Positions 43,162 through 51,417 of a DNA stretch of 64,000 nucleotides are shown in pieces. Location: the NCBI RefSeq assembly GCF_000238295.3, contig NZ_AHCD03000031.1, positions 1-64,000 on the forward strand, in the 5' to 3' direction. Every line of letters begins with the position of its first letter. Position 1 is the first letter of the stretch. This stretch comes from Pseudoalteromonas rubra. Lineage in GTDB: Bacteria > Pseudomonadota > Gammaproteobacteria > Enterobacterales > Alteromonadaceae. The translations under genes were made by a program, and so were the position numbers. Under the pieces are notes generated by a model that was not told where the DNA came from, made no database searches, and saw only the letters and a program-made list of their open reading frames with translations.

Positions 43162-44166
43162 ATGACTAAACCAGTAGTGTTAAGTGGCATTCAGCCAACC
43201 GGTGGTATGACAATAGGCAATTATGTGGGTGCCATTAACCAGTGGCTTAAGCTACAGGAAGATCATGATTGTTTCTTTATGCTGGTTGATTTGCACGCCA
43301 TCACCATTCGTCAGGAGCCAAATGTCCTGCGTGATCGCGTTTTAGATGGGGTTGCTTTGTATGCCGCGTGTGGCATTGACCCAGAAAAGTCAGCGTTGTT
43401 TGTGCAATCACAGGTACCAGAGCATGCGCAGTTAAGCTGGGTACTGAACTGCTATGCACAAATGGGCGAACTTAACCGCATGACCCAGTTTAAAGACAAG
43501 TCAGCGAAAAACACCAACAATGTGAACGTCGGTTTGTTTGCGTATCCGGTATTGCAAGCAGCAGATATTCTGCTTTATCAAGCTGATCAGGTCCCGGTGG
43601 GTGAAGATCAGAAGCAGCACCTTGAGCTGACTCGTGATATCGCGACACGTTTTAACAATCTGTATGGTGATGTGTTCAAAGTACCTGAGCCGTATATCCC
43701 TGAGTTGGGTGCCCGGGTGATGAGCTTGCAGGATCCATTGAAGAAAATGTCTAAGTCGGACGATAATCCAAATGCCTATATTATGCTGCTGGATGAGCCG
43801 AAAAAGATTGAGAAGAAATTGAAAAAAGCGGTGACGGATTCAGACGAACAAGCGCGTATTTACTTTGACCGGGATGAGAAGCCAGGCGTATCTAACCTGC
43901 TGACACTATTGTCAGTGGCGACCAAGCGTGATGTGGCCGATCTGGTACCTGAGTATGAAGATAAAATGTATGGTCATCTGAAAAAAGACACTGCGGATGC
44001 CGTGGTGGCTATGCTGGAGCCTATACAGGCGCGTTTCAAAGAGATCCGTGAAGATCAGGCGTTGCTGGATCAGATCATGCGCTCTGGTGCAGAAAAAGCA
44101 GGTGCTCGTGCAGAGAAAACACTAAAAGCGGCATACGATGCGCTGGGCTTTATCCCGCGTCCGTAA
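43162..44166 (+). CDS. Tryptophanyl-tRNA synthetase TrpS
   Basis: Class I aminoacyl-tRNA synthetase, 334 residues as in E. coli. The HIGH-like motif is in GIQPTGGMTIGNYVGA at 9-24. PVGEDQKQHLELTRD is near 150, and KMSKSDDNPNAY near 196 is the KMSKS loop. It closes the rpe-gph-trpS operon. TAGGAGTAAGG is the ribosome site. Confidence 0.97.
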   Translation: MTKPVVLSGIQPTGGMTIGNYVGAINQWLKLQEDHDCFFMLVDLHAITIRQEPNVLRDRVLDGVALYAACGIDPEKSALFVQSQVPEHAQLSWVLNCYAQMGELNRMTQFKDKSAKNTNNVNVGLFAYPVLQAADILLYQADQVPVGEDQKQHLELTRDIATRFNNLYGDVFKVPEPYIPELGARVMSLQDPLKKMSKSDDNPNAYIMLLDEPKKIEKKLKKAVTDSDEQARIYFDRDEKPGVSNLLTLLSVATKRDVADLVPEYEDKMYGHLKKDTADAVVAMLEPIQARFKEIREDQALLDQIMRSGAEKAGARAEKTLKAAYDALGFIPRP

Positions 44167-44185
44167 TCAGTCAGGTCGCAACGAC

Positions 44186-44214
44186 AAAAAAGCCAGCTTA
44201 TACGCTGGCTTTTT
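44186..44214. terminator. Bidirectional terminator between trpS and the S24 repressor gene
   Basis: AGCCAGC pairs with GCTGGCT across a 6-base loop, flanked by A and T runs. It serves trpS on the plus strand and the convergent repressor gene on the minus strand. Confidence 0.88.
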
Positions 44215-44226
44215 GCTGCATGGAGG

Positions 44227-44880
44227 TCACATACTGCGACCGCACCAGACAATTCTACCCGCAATACCATGCTGTTGGGCATTTTCGGCGTGGATTTGCC
44301 AGGCCGGGTAGTCCGGATTGTCACTCACTACACTGATATGATCCCGTTGTTGTTGCAGACGTTTGGCCATCAGACCATCTTCGGTCTGCAGTACATAAAC
44401 GCCGCGCTTATTCGCGTCACGCTGACTCAAATCAACCAGTACCATGTCGCCATGCTGCAAGGTTGGCAGCATACTGTCGCCCCGGATAGTGACAAACGCC
44501 AGCTGCTCACCGTGCACGCCCAGTTGCGTGCTGAGCCAGCGCTTATTCAGGGCAAACTGCTCTGTGATGTCTTCACTGCCATTTATGCTACCAAAACCCG
44601 CGCTGGCCTCGACATCCAGTTTGGGCACCATCAGCATTTCCTGACTGCCCGTCATCGACGCGTGCTCTGCGGGTTGTTCACCGGTAAGCAGCCAATTTAG
44701 ATCAATGCTGAACAGGCTGTATAAATGTTCCAAATAGGCAACGGATGGTCGGCTCAGGCCACGACAAATACGATAAATGTGTGACGGCGACTTGCCGGTG
44801 AGGATCGCAAACTGACGTTTGTTACCGGCGCTAAACTGGTCGATCAAAGTAATAAATCGGCGTGAAAATGCTGTGCTCAT
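44227..44880 (-). CDS. Solitary CI-like repressor with S24 peptidase domain (217 aa)
   Basis: N-terminal helix-turn-helix (about residues 15-65: LTGKSPSHIYRICRGLSRPSV) followed by an S24/LexA-type self-cleavage domain. An AG pair in EASAGFG near 93 is a possible cleavage site. The catalytic Ser is in GDSMLPTL near 135 and the Lys in LMAKRL near 173. This is the layout of phage CI repressors, but no phage genes are near. Similar chromosomal regulators exist in Alteromonadales without assigned targets. The 237-bp region between it and the divergent protease gene has repeated TTGCGAC words that could be its operators. Damage-induced release through RecA is possible but inferred. Confidence 0.8.
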   Translation of the reverse strand: MSTAFSRRFITLIDQFSAGNKRQFAILTGKSPSHIYRICRGLSRPSVAYLEHLYSLFSIDLNWLLTGEQPAEHASMTGSQEMLMVPKLDVEASAGFGSINGSEDITEQFALNKRWLSTQLGVHGEQLAFVTIRGDSMLPTLQHGDMVLVDLSQRDANKRGVYVLQTEDGLMAKRLQQQRDHISVVSDNPDYPAWQIHAENAQQHGIAGRIVWCGRSM

Positions 44881-44930
44881 GACACCCCATACAGGTTACA
44901 ACAAAGGAAAGGCCTCAGAGTACTTGCCAA

Positions 44931-45084
44931 TTGCGATGCTGTACAGTCGTTGACACCTGATTGCTCAATGTCTGCTCATCCTGGCAGGCAGGAGTAACAA
45001 ATTGCGACATTTTTAACCAGCTACATAACAGTTTGCGGGTCGCATGTTCCTATAATAATTTATTGCAGTCGACTTGATTGCGAC
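44931..45084. promoter_or_regulatory. Repeated TTGCGAC words in the repressor/protease intergenic region
   Basis: TTGCGAT occurs at 44931, TTGCGAC at 45002 and 45078, and a small palindrome TTGCG-GGT-CGCA at 45032-45043. The palindrome sits right before a TATAAT at 45051-45056 that could be the -10 of the protease gene. The repeated word is a candidate operator for the divergent S24 repressor; this is inference. Confidence 0.4.
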
Positions 45085-45117
45085 AGCATATCACTCAGGA
45101 AAAGAGGAGAAGGAGCG

Positions 45118-46434
45118 ATGAATTATGTGATTAAAAGGGCCTTAGTGCTGGGGATAGCACTGAGTCAATTAACCGCTTGCTCTGGTGGTAGCGGTGATAG
45201 TTCAGCACCGAAGGATACACCAGACTTGTTGACCATTTCAGCATATAGCGAAGGGGGTGGAGTGTTGGAGCCGGCAAGCCTTCAGGTTGGCAAGGGCAAA
45301 ACTGCGGAGTTTGTTGCGAAACCACGGGCGGGTTATGAGCTGGTGGCGCTGAGCGGTTGCGGAGGTAAACGCACGGGGGTTGCTTATCGGGTAGAGCGGG
45401 TCGAGCAAAGTTGTCAAATACAGGCACGTTTTTCACCTATCCATTATCGTGTGGATGCGACCGTTAGTCAGGGTGGAAATGTGAACATCAGCACCCAGCA
45501 AATTGCGCATGGCAGTGCTGCCGGGTTCGTCTTTACACCGAACAGCGATCATATTCTGGAACGTGTTGGAGGATGCAGTGGTACGCTCGAACAGTTCAAT
45601 TATCACATTTCCGAAGTGACCGGACCTTGCACTGTGAACGCGTTATTTTTACCTTATCTTCCTGATCCTGAAGCGCTCACACGGATCCGTTTACCGGTCG
45701 TCGTACATGTACTGAATAATGGTCATTTTGAACTCAGTGATGCGCAGATCTTATCTCAGTTACGGGCCACGAATTTGCATTTTCGCGGCAAAAATAACGC
45801 CGAAATTGAGACTATCCCCGATACCTATTCCCCTTTTGTTGCAGACACTGGGATCCAGTTTTATCTGGCTGACAAAGATCCGGATGGCCAGCCTCATTCG
45901 GGGATCGTGCGGGTCGATGCCACAACGAGTGTCTTTGCGCTGGAGGGCTACCCCTTTGCCCGCAGCGATGCGGGCGGATCGGATGCCTGGCCGACAGACC
46001 GTTACATTAATATCTGGGTGGGCATGTCACGTACCCGGTTCAATGAACCGGTTTTGGGTGGCAGAGCACATGTCCCGGGCAGTGCGCCTGAGCCTTATAT
46101 TGGGGTGTCGGTAGAGCAGGGGCTGTTTGGGACCATTGCACCTCGAGAGCCGAATTATGGTCAGGGCAAAACGCTGACGCATGAGCTGGGTCACTTTCTG
46201 GGCTTAATTGGCCATACAAATCCTCCATGGAATGAGCAAAATACCCATCGCCACCTGACCTGTGATGGGCTGGCGCAGACGGACTGCCTGAATGCCGAGC
46301 TGACGATGAACTTTATGAATACCAATGTCTATGACAACAGGCAGAAGATGTTTTCACTGAGTCAGCGTCAGTTGATGCGTGCCTGGCTGGAAACGGGACC
46401 ACTACAGGCTTTGTATCTGAATAACCCGCCTTAA
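45118..46434 (+). CDS. Pappalysin-like (M43-type) zinc metalloprotease lipoprotein (438 aa)
   Basis: Exported lipoprotein. The lipobox LTAC ends at Cys21. Two divergent repeats follow at about 38-105 and 110-178, each with a G-rich start, a conserved GCxG and a CxVxAxF-like end; this is the bacterial InlB-B-type repeat found in marine surface proteins. The catalytic domain covers about 190-430 with the motif HELGHFLGLIGH at 355-366 and a Met-turn MNFMN near 397. In standard pappalysins the motif is HExxHxxGxxH; here one extra residue (Gly365) precedes the third His, so that ligand is shifted by one. TDRYINIWVG near 293 is typical of the family. A strong Shine-Dalgarno (AGGAGAAGGAG) precedes the ATG. 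Substrate unknown. It lies between the S24 repressor and an AraC gene. Confidence 0.8.
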   Translation: MNYVIKRALVLGIALSQLTACSGGSGDSSAPKDTPDLLTISAYSEGGGVLEPASLQVGKGKTAEFVAKPRAGYELVALSGCGGKRTGVAYRVERVEQSCQIQARFSPIHYRVDATVSQGGNVNISTQQIAHGSAAGFVFTPNSDHILERVGGCSGTLEQFNYHISEVTGPCTVNALFLPYLPDPEALTRIRLPVVVHVLNNGHFELSDAQILSQLRATNLHFRGKNNAEIETIPDTYSPFVADTGIQFYLADKDPDGQPHSGIVRVDATTSVFALEGYPFARSDAGGSDAWPTDRYINIWVGMSRTRFNEPVLGGRAHVPGSAPEPYIGVSVEQGLFGTIAPREPNYGQGKTLTHELGHFLGLIGHTNPPWNEQNTHRHLTCDGLAQTDCLNAELTMNFMNTNVYDNRQKMFSLSQRQLMRAWLETGPLQALYLNNPP

Positions 46435-47237
46435 CGCTTCAGATATTGTCCGGGTGTGGTGCCGAAGAACTTTTTAAATGCGCTGTTGAATGCCGAGCTG
46501 GACTCAAACCCCAGTTGCAAAGCGATGGCTTGCTGGGTTTCTCCTGCGGTGAGCATTTCAACCGCACGCAGTGCTCTGAGCTTCTGCTTCCATTGACTAA
46601 AGCTCATCGCAAAGCTCTTGTGAAACAGGCGATTAAGGGTTCTGGCTGATGCACCCACCTGCTCTCCCCATTGTTCAAGAGTAAGTGCGCAGCCCGGGTT
46701 AGAATACAGTTCACTGACAATTGGCAGCAGGCGCTGGTCATCGGCTTTGGGAATGAAAAATGCACTGGTAGGTGCCAGCTCTAATCTGTCAATGAACACC
46801 TGGATAAAGCGTTCGGTCTTATCATCGAGCAAATAATCCTCAGGCCAAGTGCAGATAGTCAGGATCATTTCTTTCAGTAAAGCATCGACCACCAGGGTTT
46901 TCGCCTGATCGCCCAGGATGGCGGCATACTTTTCATCAATATAGACACTACGAAAATGCCCGCCATAACGACAAAAAGTTTCATGCTCCACGTTGGGTGG
47001 GATCCACAAAGCCTGTTGCGGTGGAATTACGAAGGTGCCTTGCGGTGTGAAAATGGTCATTACTGAGTCGCTGATATAGGTGATCTGTCCCCAGTGATGG
47101 CTATGGGGCCGCACATGCTCATTGGCAGGCATCGTGGTGGGCCGGGGGAAGATGGGTCTGCCCAGTACTTTGCGTTTGAATCGGCTGGAAACACTGCGCC
47201 AGGATGCATCTGTCCGATTTGATAAACTTTGTGTCAT
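46431..47237 (-). CDS. AraC-family transcriptional regulator (268 aa)
   Basis: N-terminal cupin sensor (about 25-110) with HVRPHSHHWGQ and a GTFVIPPQQALWIPPNVEHE motif, followed by two helix-turn-helix units at about 170-265. The second reads QQAIALQLGFESSSAFNSAFKKFFGTTPGQYL. Cupin-AraC proteins of this kind often control the adjacent transporter. It is divergent from the MFS gene at 47318 with only 80 bp between. ATG 47237 is preferred over a start at 47270 because GGAAGA precedes it. The stop overlaps the protease stop by four bases. The inducer is unknown. Confidence 0.88.
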   Translation of the reverse strand: MTQSLSNRTDASWRSVSSRFKRKVLGRPIFPRPTTMPANEHVRPHSHHWGQITYISDSVMTIFTPQGTFVIPPQQALWIPPNVEHETFCRYGGHFRSVYIDEKYAAILGDQAKTLVVDALLKEMILTICTWPEDYLLDDKTERFIQVFIDRLELAPTSAFFIPKADDQRLLPIVSELYSNPGCALTLEQWGEQVGASARTLNRLFHKSFAMSFSQWKQKLRALRAVEMLTAGETQQAIALQLGFESSSAFNSAFKKFFGTTPGQYLKR

Positions 47238-47317
47238 GATCTTCCATATTAGCCAGCGTGAACAGCTCATATACTAACCGGGCCTATAACGGCAATCAAT
47301 GTGCTTAAGGACTGTGA

Positions 47318-48481
47318 ATGAAAAACCCGACCCGACTTTTTGTGCCTTCGCCGATGAGCTTTATGGTGCTGGCGACCATTGTCATGGCAATGACGTTTTC
47401 TGCCTGGAATGCGCTGCTCAATAACTTTGCGATTGAACAGGCCGCGTTTACTGGCGCGCATATAGGTATGTTGCAATCACTGCGTGAAGTGCCAGGCTTC
47501 CTGGCCTTTACAGCGGTGTTTGTGCTGCTGGTGCTGAAGGAGCAAACCTTTGCCTTGATCAGTTTATGCTTGTTATCAATAGGCGTGGCACTGACGGGGT
47601 TTTTCCCCAGTGTGTATGGTTTGTACGCCACGACGGTATTGATGTCCATCGGCTTCCACTATTTTGAAACACTGAATCAATCGCTGAGCTTACAGTGGTT
47701 CAGTAAGGAAGAGGCGCCCGAGCAATTGGGCCGTTTACTGTCGATAAAATCTATGGCCTCTTTGGTGACCTTCGGGCTTATCTGGGTGGCATTTACCTGG
47801 TTGGCGACCGATTATGTGTGGGTGTACTTGCTATTTGGCGGGGCCGGGCTGGCACTGACCTTGTTTATGGCACTGACGCACCCGCAATTCCTTCAGCAGG
47901 CCACGCAGCATAAAAAGCTGATTTTAAGGAAGCAGTATAGTCTGTATTACGTCCTGACCTTTTTCTCCGGCGCCCGTCGACAGATCTTTATGGTGTTTGC
48001 TGGTTTTTTGATGGTGGAAAAGTTCGGCTTTGATGTCGCCGAAATCACGGCGTTGTATATGCTCAACCACCTAGTGAATATTTTCGTAGCCCCGAAAATT
48101 GGCCAGATGATCAGCAAGATTGGCGAGCAAAAGGCCCTGACGCTGGAGTACTCAGGTTTGGTCTTAGTCTTTATTGGCTATGCGCTGGTCGAGTCTGCGC
48201 AATTAGCAGCGGTATTATATTTGGTGGATCATATCTTCTTTGCGATGGCCATTGCACTTAAAACCTACTTTCAGAAAATCGCCCAGCCGGAGGATATTGC
48301 AGCCACAGCTGGCGTGAGTTTTACCATTAATCACATTGCGGCGGTGGTGATACCGGCCAGCTTTGGTATGGTGTGGCTGTATGACCAATCGCTGGTATTC
48401 TATTTTGGTGCGGCCCTGGCTGGGTGCTCTTTGATACTCAGCCAGTTCATTACGCCGCACCTGAAAAAAGTGGCTGCCTGA
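47318..48481 (+). CDS. MFS transporter (387 aa)
   Basis: Integral inner-membrane carrier with about 12 hydrophobic segments. The N-terminal half has FTGAHIGMLQSLREVPGFLAF, and the middle loop holds HPQFLQQATQHKKLILRKQY. The second half begins LYYVLTFFSGARRQIFMVF. No substrate-specific motif is recognised. Divergence from the cupin-AraC gene suggests AraC-controlled import or export of a small molecule. AAGGA precedes the ATG, and a terminator follows the stop. Confidence 0.85.
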   Translation: MKNPTRLFVPSPMSFMVLATIVMAMTFSAWNALLNNFAIEQAAFTGAHIGMLQSLREVPGFLAFTAVFVLLVLKEQTFALISLCLLSIGVALTGFFPSVYGLYATTVLMSIGFHYFETLNQSLSLQWFSKEEAPEQLGRLLSIKSMASLVTFGLIWVAFTWLATDYVWVYLLFGGAGLALTLFMALTHPQFLQQATQHKKLILRKQYSLYYVLTFFSGARRQIFMVFAGFLMVEKFGFDVAEITALYMLNHLVNIFVAPKIGQMISKIGEQKALTLEYSGLVLVFIGYALVESAQLAAVLYLVDHIFFAMAIALKTYFQKIAQPEDIAATAGVSFTINHIAAVVIPASFGMVWLYDQSLVFYFGAALAGCSLILSQFITPHLKKVAA

Positions 48482-48484
48482 TAA

Positions 48485-48512
48485 AAAAGCCGCCCGGTGC
48501 GGGCGGCTTTTA
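48485..48512. terminator. Bidirectional terminator between the MFS gene and the GH97 gene
   Basis: GCCGCCC pairs with GGGCGGC around GGTGC with A and T runs on either side; it lies in the gap between convergent genes. Confidence 0.88.
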
Positions 48513-48521
48513 ATGTGTGCT

Positions 48522-50579
48522 TTAAAGTGCCTTAAAGCGGATCGCGGTGCCGCCACTGGTGGCGAGCTTCAGCGTTAAGGTATCCTGTGCCGTGACAATC
48601 TGCTTTTGAATGCTCAGATCATAGGGGTTGTATTTCCACTCCGCCTTAGGGCCATCCTGATAGATCTGGGCTTCGAAACGCTGGCCTGGCTCAAGGAAGT
48701 CGAGCTTTATGTTAATGCTTCTTGCCTGCTCGTCGGTGATGGCACCTAAATACCAGTCATTACCCGAGTACTTACCGCGTTTGCGTTCTTTACGGGCAAA
48801 GACCACATAGTCGCCCACTTCACCTGCCAATGCGATACTGTGTTCCCAATCCGCCGGGACGTCTTTAATAAACTGGAAGGCCTGTGGTTTTGCCAAATAG
48901 TTTTCCGGCAGGTCCGCTGCCATTTGCACTGGGCTATACAGCACCACATATAGGGCCAGCTGTTTGGCCAGGGTCGTTTGTGGACGGTTGGTTTTGTCGC
49001 CCAGGCCGTTAAAGCCCATATCGAAAATACCCGGTGTAAAGTCCATCGGGCCAGACAACATCCGGGTATAGGCCAGCATGGTGGTATGCTCTGGTGGGTT
49101 GGGTGGTGTGCCCCAGGCATTGAATTCCTGGCCGCGTGCGCCTTCCCGGGTGAGCCAGTTAGGGTAAGTGCGGCGTAATCCCGTATCCTTGATTGGTTCA
49201 TGGGTATTGATGCTGATCTTATGCTTGGCCGCCAGTTTCACGTTGTCCAGGTATTCATTGACCATAAATTGACCGTCGTGCCATTCGAATCGGGCGTGAC
49301 CGCGCTCATCAATGCGCTTGATATTGCCACCATCGGCAACATAGCCGGTTTTAACCTGACGGACACCGGCTTTTTCGTAAAGGGCAAAGGCATCAGCCAT
49401 CTGGTCGCGATAATTGCTGACATTGCCTGAAGTTTCGTGGTGACCGATCAGGCGGGCACCCACGTGTTCGCCATGTTTAGCAATGGCATCCAAGTCGAAA
49501 TCCGGGTAGGCTTCTGTAAAGCTGAATACATCACCATTGAAGAACCAGTCGCCATCCCAGCCGGTATTCCAGCCTTCTACCAGTACACCATCGAAGCCAT
49601 GCTCTGCTGCGAAACTCAAGTATTCTTTAGTGCGTGCTGTGGTCGCACCGTGTTTTTCACCACTGCCCCAGGTGTTTTTTCCGATGTGCATGCCCCACCA
49701 AATGCCGAGGTATTTACCTGGCTCTACCCAGGACACATCGCCTAATTTATTGGGCTCATTCAGATTTAGAATGAGGCGAGAGTTCAGTAAATCAGTCGCC
49801 TGGGCGCCTACCTGAATGGTGCGCCAGGGGGTTTTGAACTGGCCATTGGTCTTTACGGCAATGCCGTCAGACCAGGGCGTCAGATCGCTGATAAAGGTAC
49901 CCGGGCGACGTTGGTTCAGGGTCATAGCAGCATAGTCAACCAGTGCGGCTTCGTGAATACTGACGTGCACACCATCTTTGTTTTTTAATGTGAATGGGGT
50001 GTGGACATGGGCTGCATCATGGAGTGCTGTGGTGTTATAGGTATATTCATAGCGGTTCCAGCCGCGGGCTGGGATCCACCAGGCTTGTGCCTTGTCACTG
50101 TCAGCGACAGCAAATTCAGTCAGTTCTCTGGTGATATAGCGGGCAGAATCCTGAGCTACTTCATAGCGGAAGCCGACACCGTCATCAAATGCCCGTATTC
50201 TCAGGGTATATTGTGTCTGCTTTGACTGACTGTCAGCCAGGGTAACAACCAGTTCATTGTGATGGTCGTGTACTTCTCGTGCCTCACCCCAGGGTTGCTG
50301 CCAGCGCTCATCTACGCCGTTGCGCTGGGTTTTGCTGATGATCAGTCCGTCGCGCAGCGAGGGGGCGCGGGCAAAATCGAACCCCAACTTTGAGGGGGCA
50401 ATCACGGCTTGGTTATTAAACATGACCTGGTAGCTGGGCTGGGTATTGTCATCGCTGACTTGAAAGGTGAGCTTGCCGTCTGGTGAGCTGACACTGTATG
50501 TCGCAGCCTGTGTTGCAGTGGTAAATAAACCGGCTAAGAGTGTGACAGCAACGCCTGTTGCACTGAAGACTAATCGCAT
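48522..50579 (-). CDS. Glycoside hydrolase family 97 enzyme, probable alpha-glucosidase (685 aa)
   Basis: Secreted or periplasmic enzyme with a signal peptide (cut near QAA, residue about 25). The N-terminal beta-sandwich (about 26-275) has VSSPDGKLTFQVSDDN and FRYEVAQDSARYI. The barrel has GKYLGIWWGMHIGKNTWG near 294 and FDGVLVEGWNTGWDGDW near 335. Catalytic-region Glu residues lie in NTHEPIKDTGLRRTYPN near 460 and REGARGQEFNAW near 480. These match the inverting GH97 type represented by SusB, which removes glucose from maltodextrins. A C-terminal beta domain closes the protein. A LacI-type palindrome lies 70 bp upstream, suggesting sugar-responsive control. Confidence 0.93.
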   Translation of the reverse strand: MRLVFSATGVAVTLLAGLFTTATQAATYSVSSPDGKLTFQVSDDNTQPSYQVMFNNQAVIAPSKLGFDFARAPSLRDGLIISKTQRNGVDERWQQPWGEAREVHDHHNELVVTLADSQSKQTQYTLRIRAFDDGVGFRYEVAQDSARYITRELTEFAVADSDKAQAWWIPARGWNRYEYTYNTTALHDAAHVHTPFTLKNKDGVHVSIHEAALVDYAAMTLNQRRPGTFISDLTPWSDGIAVKTNGQFKTPWRTIQVGAQATDLLNSRLILNLNEPNKLGDVSWVEPGKYLGIWWGMHIGKNTWGSGEKHGATTARTKEYLSFAAEHGFDGVLVEGWNTGWDGDWFFNGDVFSFTEAYPDFDLDAIAKHGEHVGARLIGHHETSGNVSNYRDQMADAFALYEKAGVRQVKTGYVADGGNIKRIDERGHARFEWHDGQFMVNEYLDNVKLAAKHKISINTHEPIKDTGLRRTYPNWLTREGARGQEFNAWGTPPNPPEHTTMLAYTRMLSGPMDFTPGIFDMGFNGLGDKTNRPQTTLAKQLALYVVLYSPVQMAADLPENYLAKPQAFQFIKDVPADWEHSIALAGEVGDYVVFARKERKRGKYSGNDWYLGAITDEQARSINIKLDFLEPGQRFEAQIYQDGPKAEWKYNPYDLSIQKQIVTAQDTLTLKLATSGGTAIRFKAL

Positions 50580-50648
50580 AAACTATCTCGGTTGCAAATG
50601 TGAGTGAATGTTTAGCTTACTGTTATCTTCGTCCGGGCATGAACTGTC

Positions 50649-50662
50649 TGCATACGTATTCA
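50649..50662. promoter_or_regulatory. LacI-type palindrome upstream of the GH97 gene
   Basis: TGCATACGTATTCA is a 14-bp near-palindrome (six of seven pairs) with the central CG typical of LacI-family operators. It is 70 bp from the GH97 start and 90 bp from the divergent cupredoxin gene. No LacI gene is in the window. Confidence 0.45.
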
Positions 50663-50751
50663 CTTTGAAAATGCGATGAATGGAAACTAACGGTCGTCCG
50701 GTCTACATCTGTGGCCTATACTAAATCGAGACCGCAAGGAGCTTTTAGGCA

Positions 50752-51417
50752 ATGACTCAATTAAAACATATTCTTAGTATCACTTTAGCTGCCGTTACTC
50801 TGATCTCTGCCTGTGCCACTGCCGCTGAGCAGCTCACTGTTCAGGTGCGGGACAAAGAGGGAAAGGTATTGCCCGGCGCGGCCGTATGGCTCAGCGGTAA
50901 AGGGCTTGCTGCTGATCAGGCGGTCCTCACACGCAGCTATAAAATGGGCCAGAAAAACCGCGCATTTACGCCACATTTACTGATTGTGCCAAAACAGGCA
51001 GAAGTGTCATTCCCTAACTATGACTCTATTTTGCATCATGTGTACTCCTTCTCTCCCGCCAAGCGTTTTGAGTTTAAATTGTATCGGGATCAACCACAGG
51101 CCCTGACGTTTTCTGCGACCGGGGCTGTGGAGTTGGGCTGCAACATTCATGACTGGATGCTGGGTTACATTCTGGTTGTTGACTCTACGCATTTTGCCGT
51201 AACAGATACTCAGGGCATCGCACGCATTTCAATACCTGCGGCGCAGCACAATGACGTGACGTTAAAAGTCTGGCACGAGGGGTTTATGGACTTAGATAGT
51301 CCGGAAAGTCATGCATTATCCGCCGTCAAGTCGGGTGAACAACTGAATATTCAGTTGCAGCAGTCCCTTGGTATGCTCCAGGAAGATTTCAGTGATGAGT
51401 TTGATGATTATGAATAA
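50752..51417 (+). CDS. Cupredoxin-domain exported protein (methylamine-utilisation-like, 221 aa)
   Basis: Exported copper protein. The N terminus carries a signal peptide, with either signal peptidase I cutting near ATA-AEQ (residue about 24) or a lipobox-like ISAC at 18-21, so it may be a lipoprotein. The cupredoxin fold shows the type 1 copper ligands: His95 in LHHVYSF, then Cys130, His133 and Met136 in GCNIHDWM. The N-terminal VRDKEGKVLPGAAVWL and C-terminal TDTQGIARISIP parts are carboxypeptidase-regulatory-like beta sheets. The acidic end (DFSDEFDDYE) overlaps the next gene. Proteins of this kind are often annotated as methylamine utilisation proteins, but no mau genes are here. Electron donor or copper-handling role is inferred. 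Confidence 0.78.
   Translation: MTQLKHILSITLAAVTLISACATAAEQLTVQVRDKEGKVLPGAAVWLSGKGLAADQAVLTRSYKMGQKNRAFTPHLLIVPKQAEVSFPNYDSILHHVYSFSPAKRFEFKLYRDQPQALTFSATGAVELGCNIHDWMLGYILVVDSTHFAVTDTQGIARISIPAAQHNDVTLKVWHEGFMDLDSPESHALSAVKSGEQLNIQLQQSLGMLQEDFSDEFDDYE

Noticed and set aside
44227..44880. A prophage edge
   Set aside because: No integrase, structural or replication genes lie around the repressor, and trpS and its terminator are intact.
44937..44945. CTGTACAG upstream of the S24 repressor gene as a LexA box
   Set aside because: The LexA site needs eight bases between CTGT and ACAG; here there are none.
50752..51417. A methylamine dehydrogenase cluster
   Set aside because: Only the cupredoxin resembles a so-called methylamine-utilisation protein; no mau enzyme genes are present.
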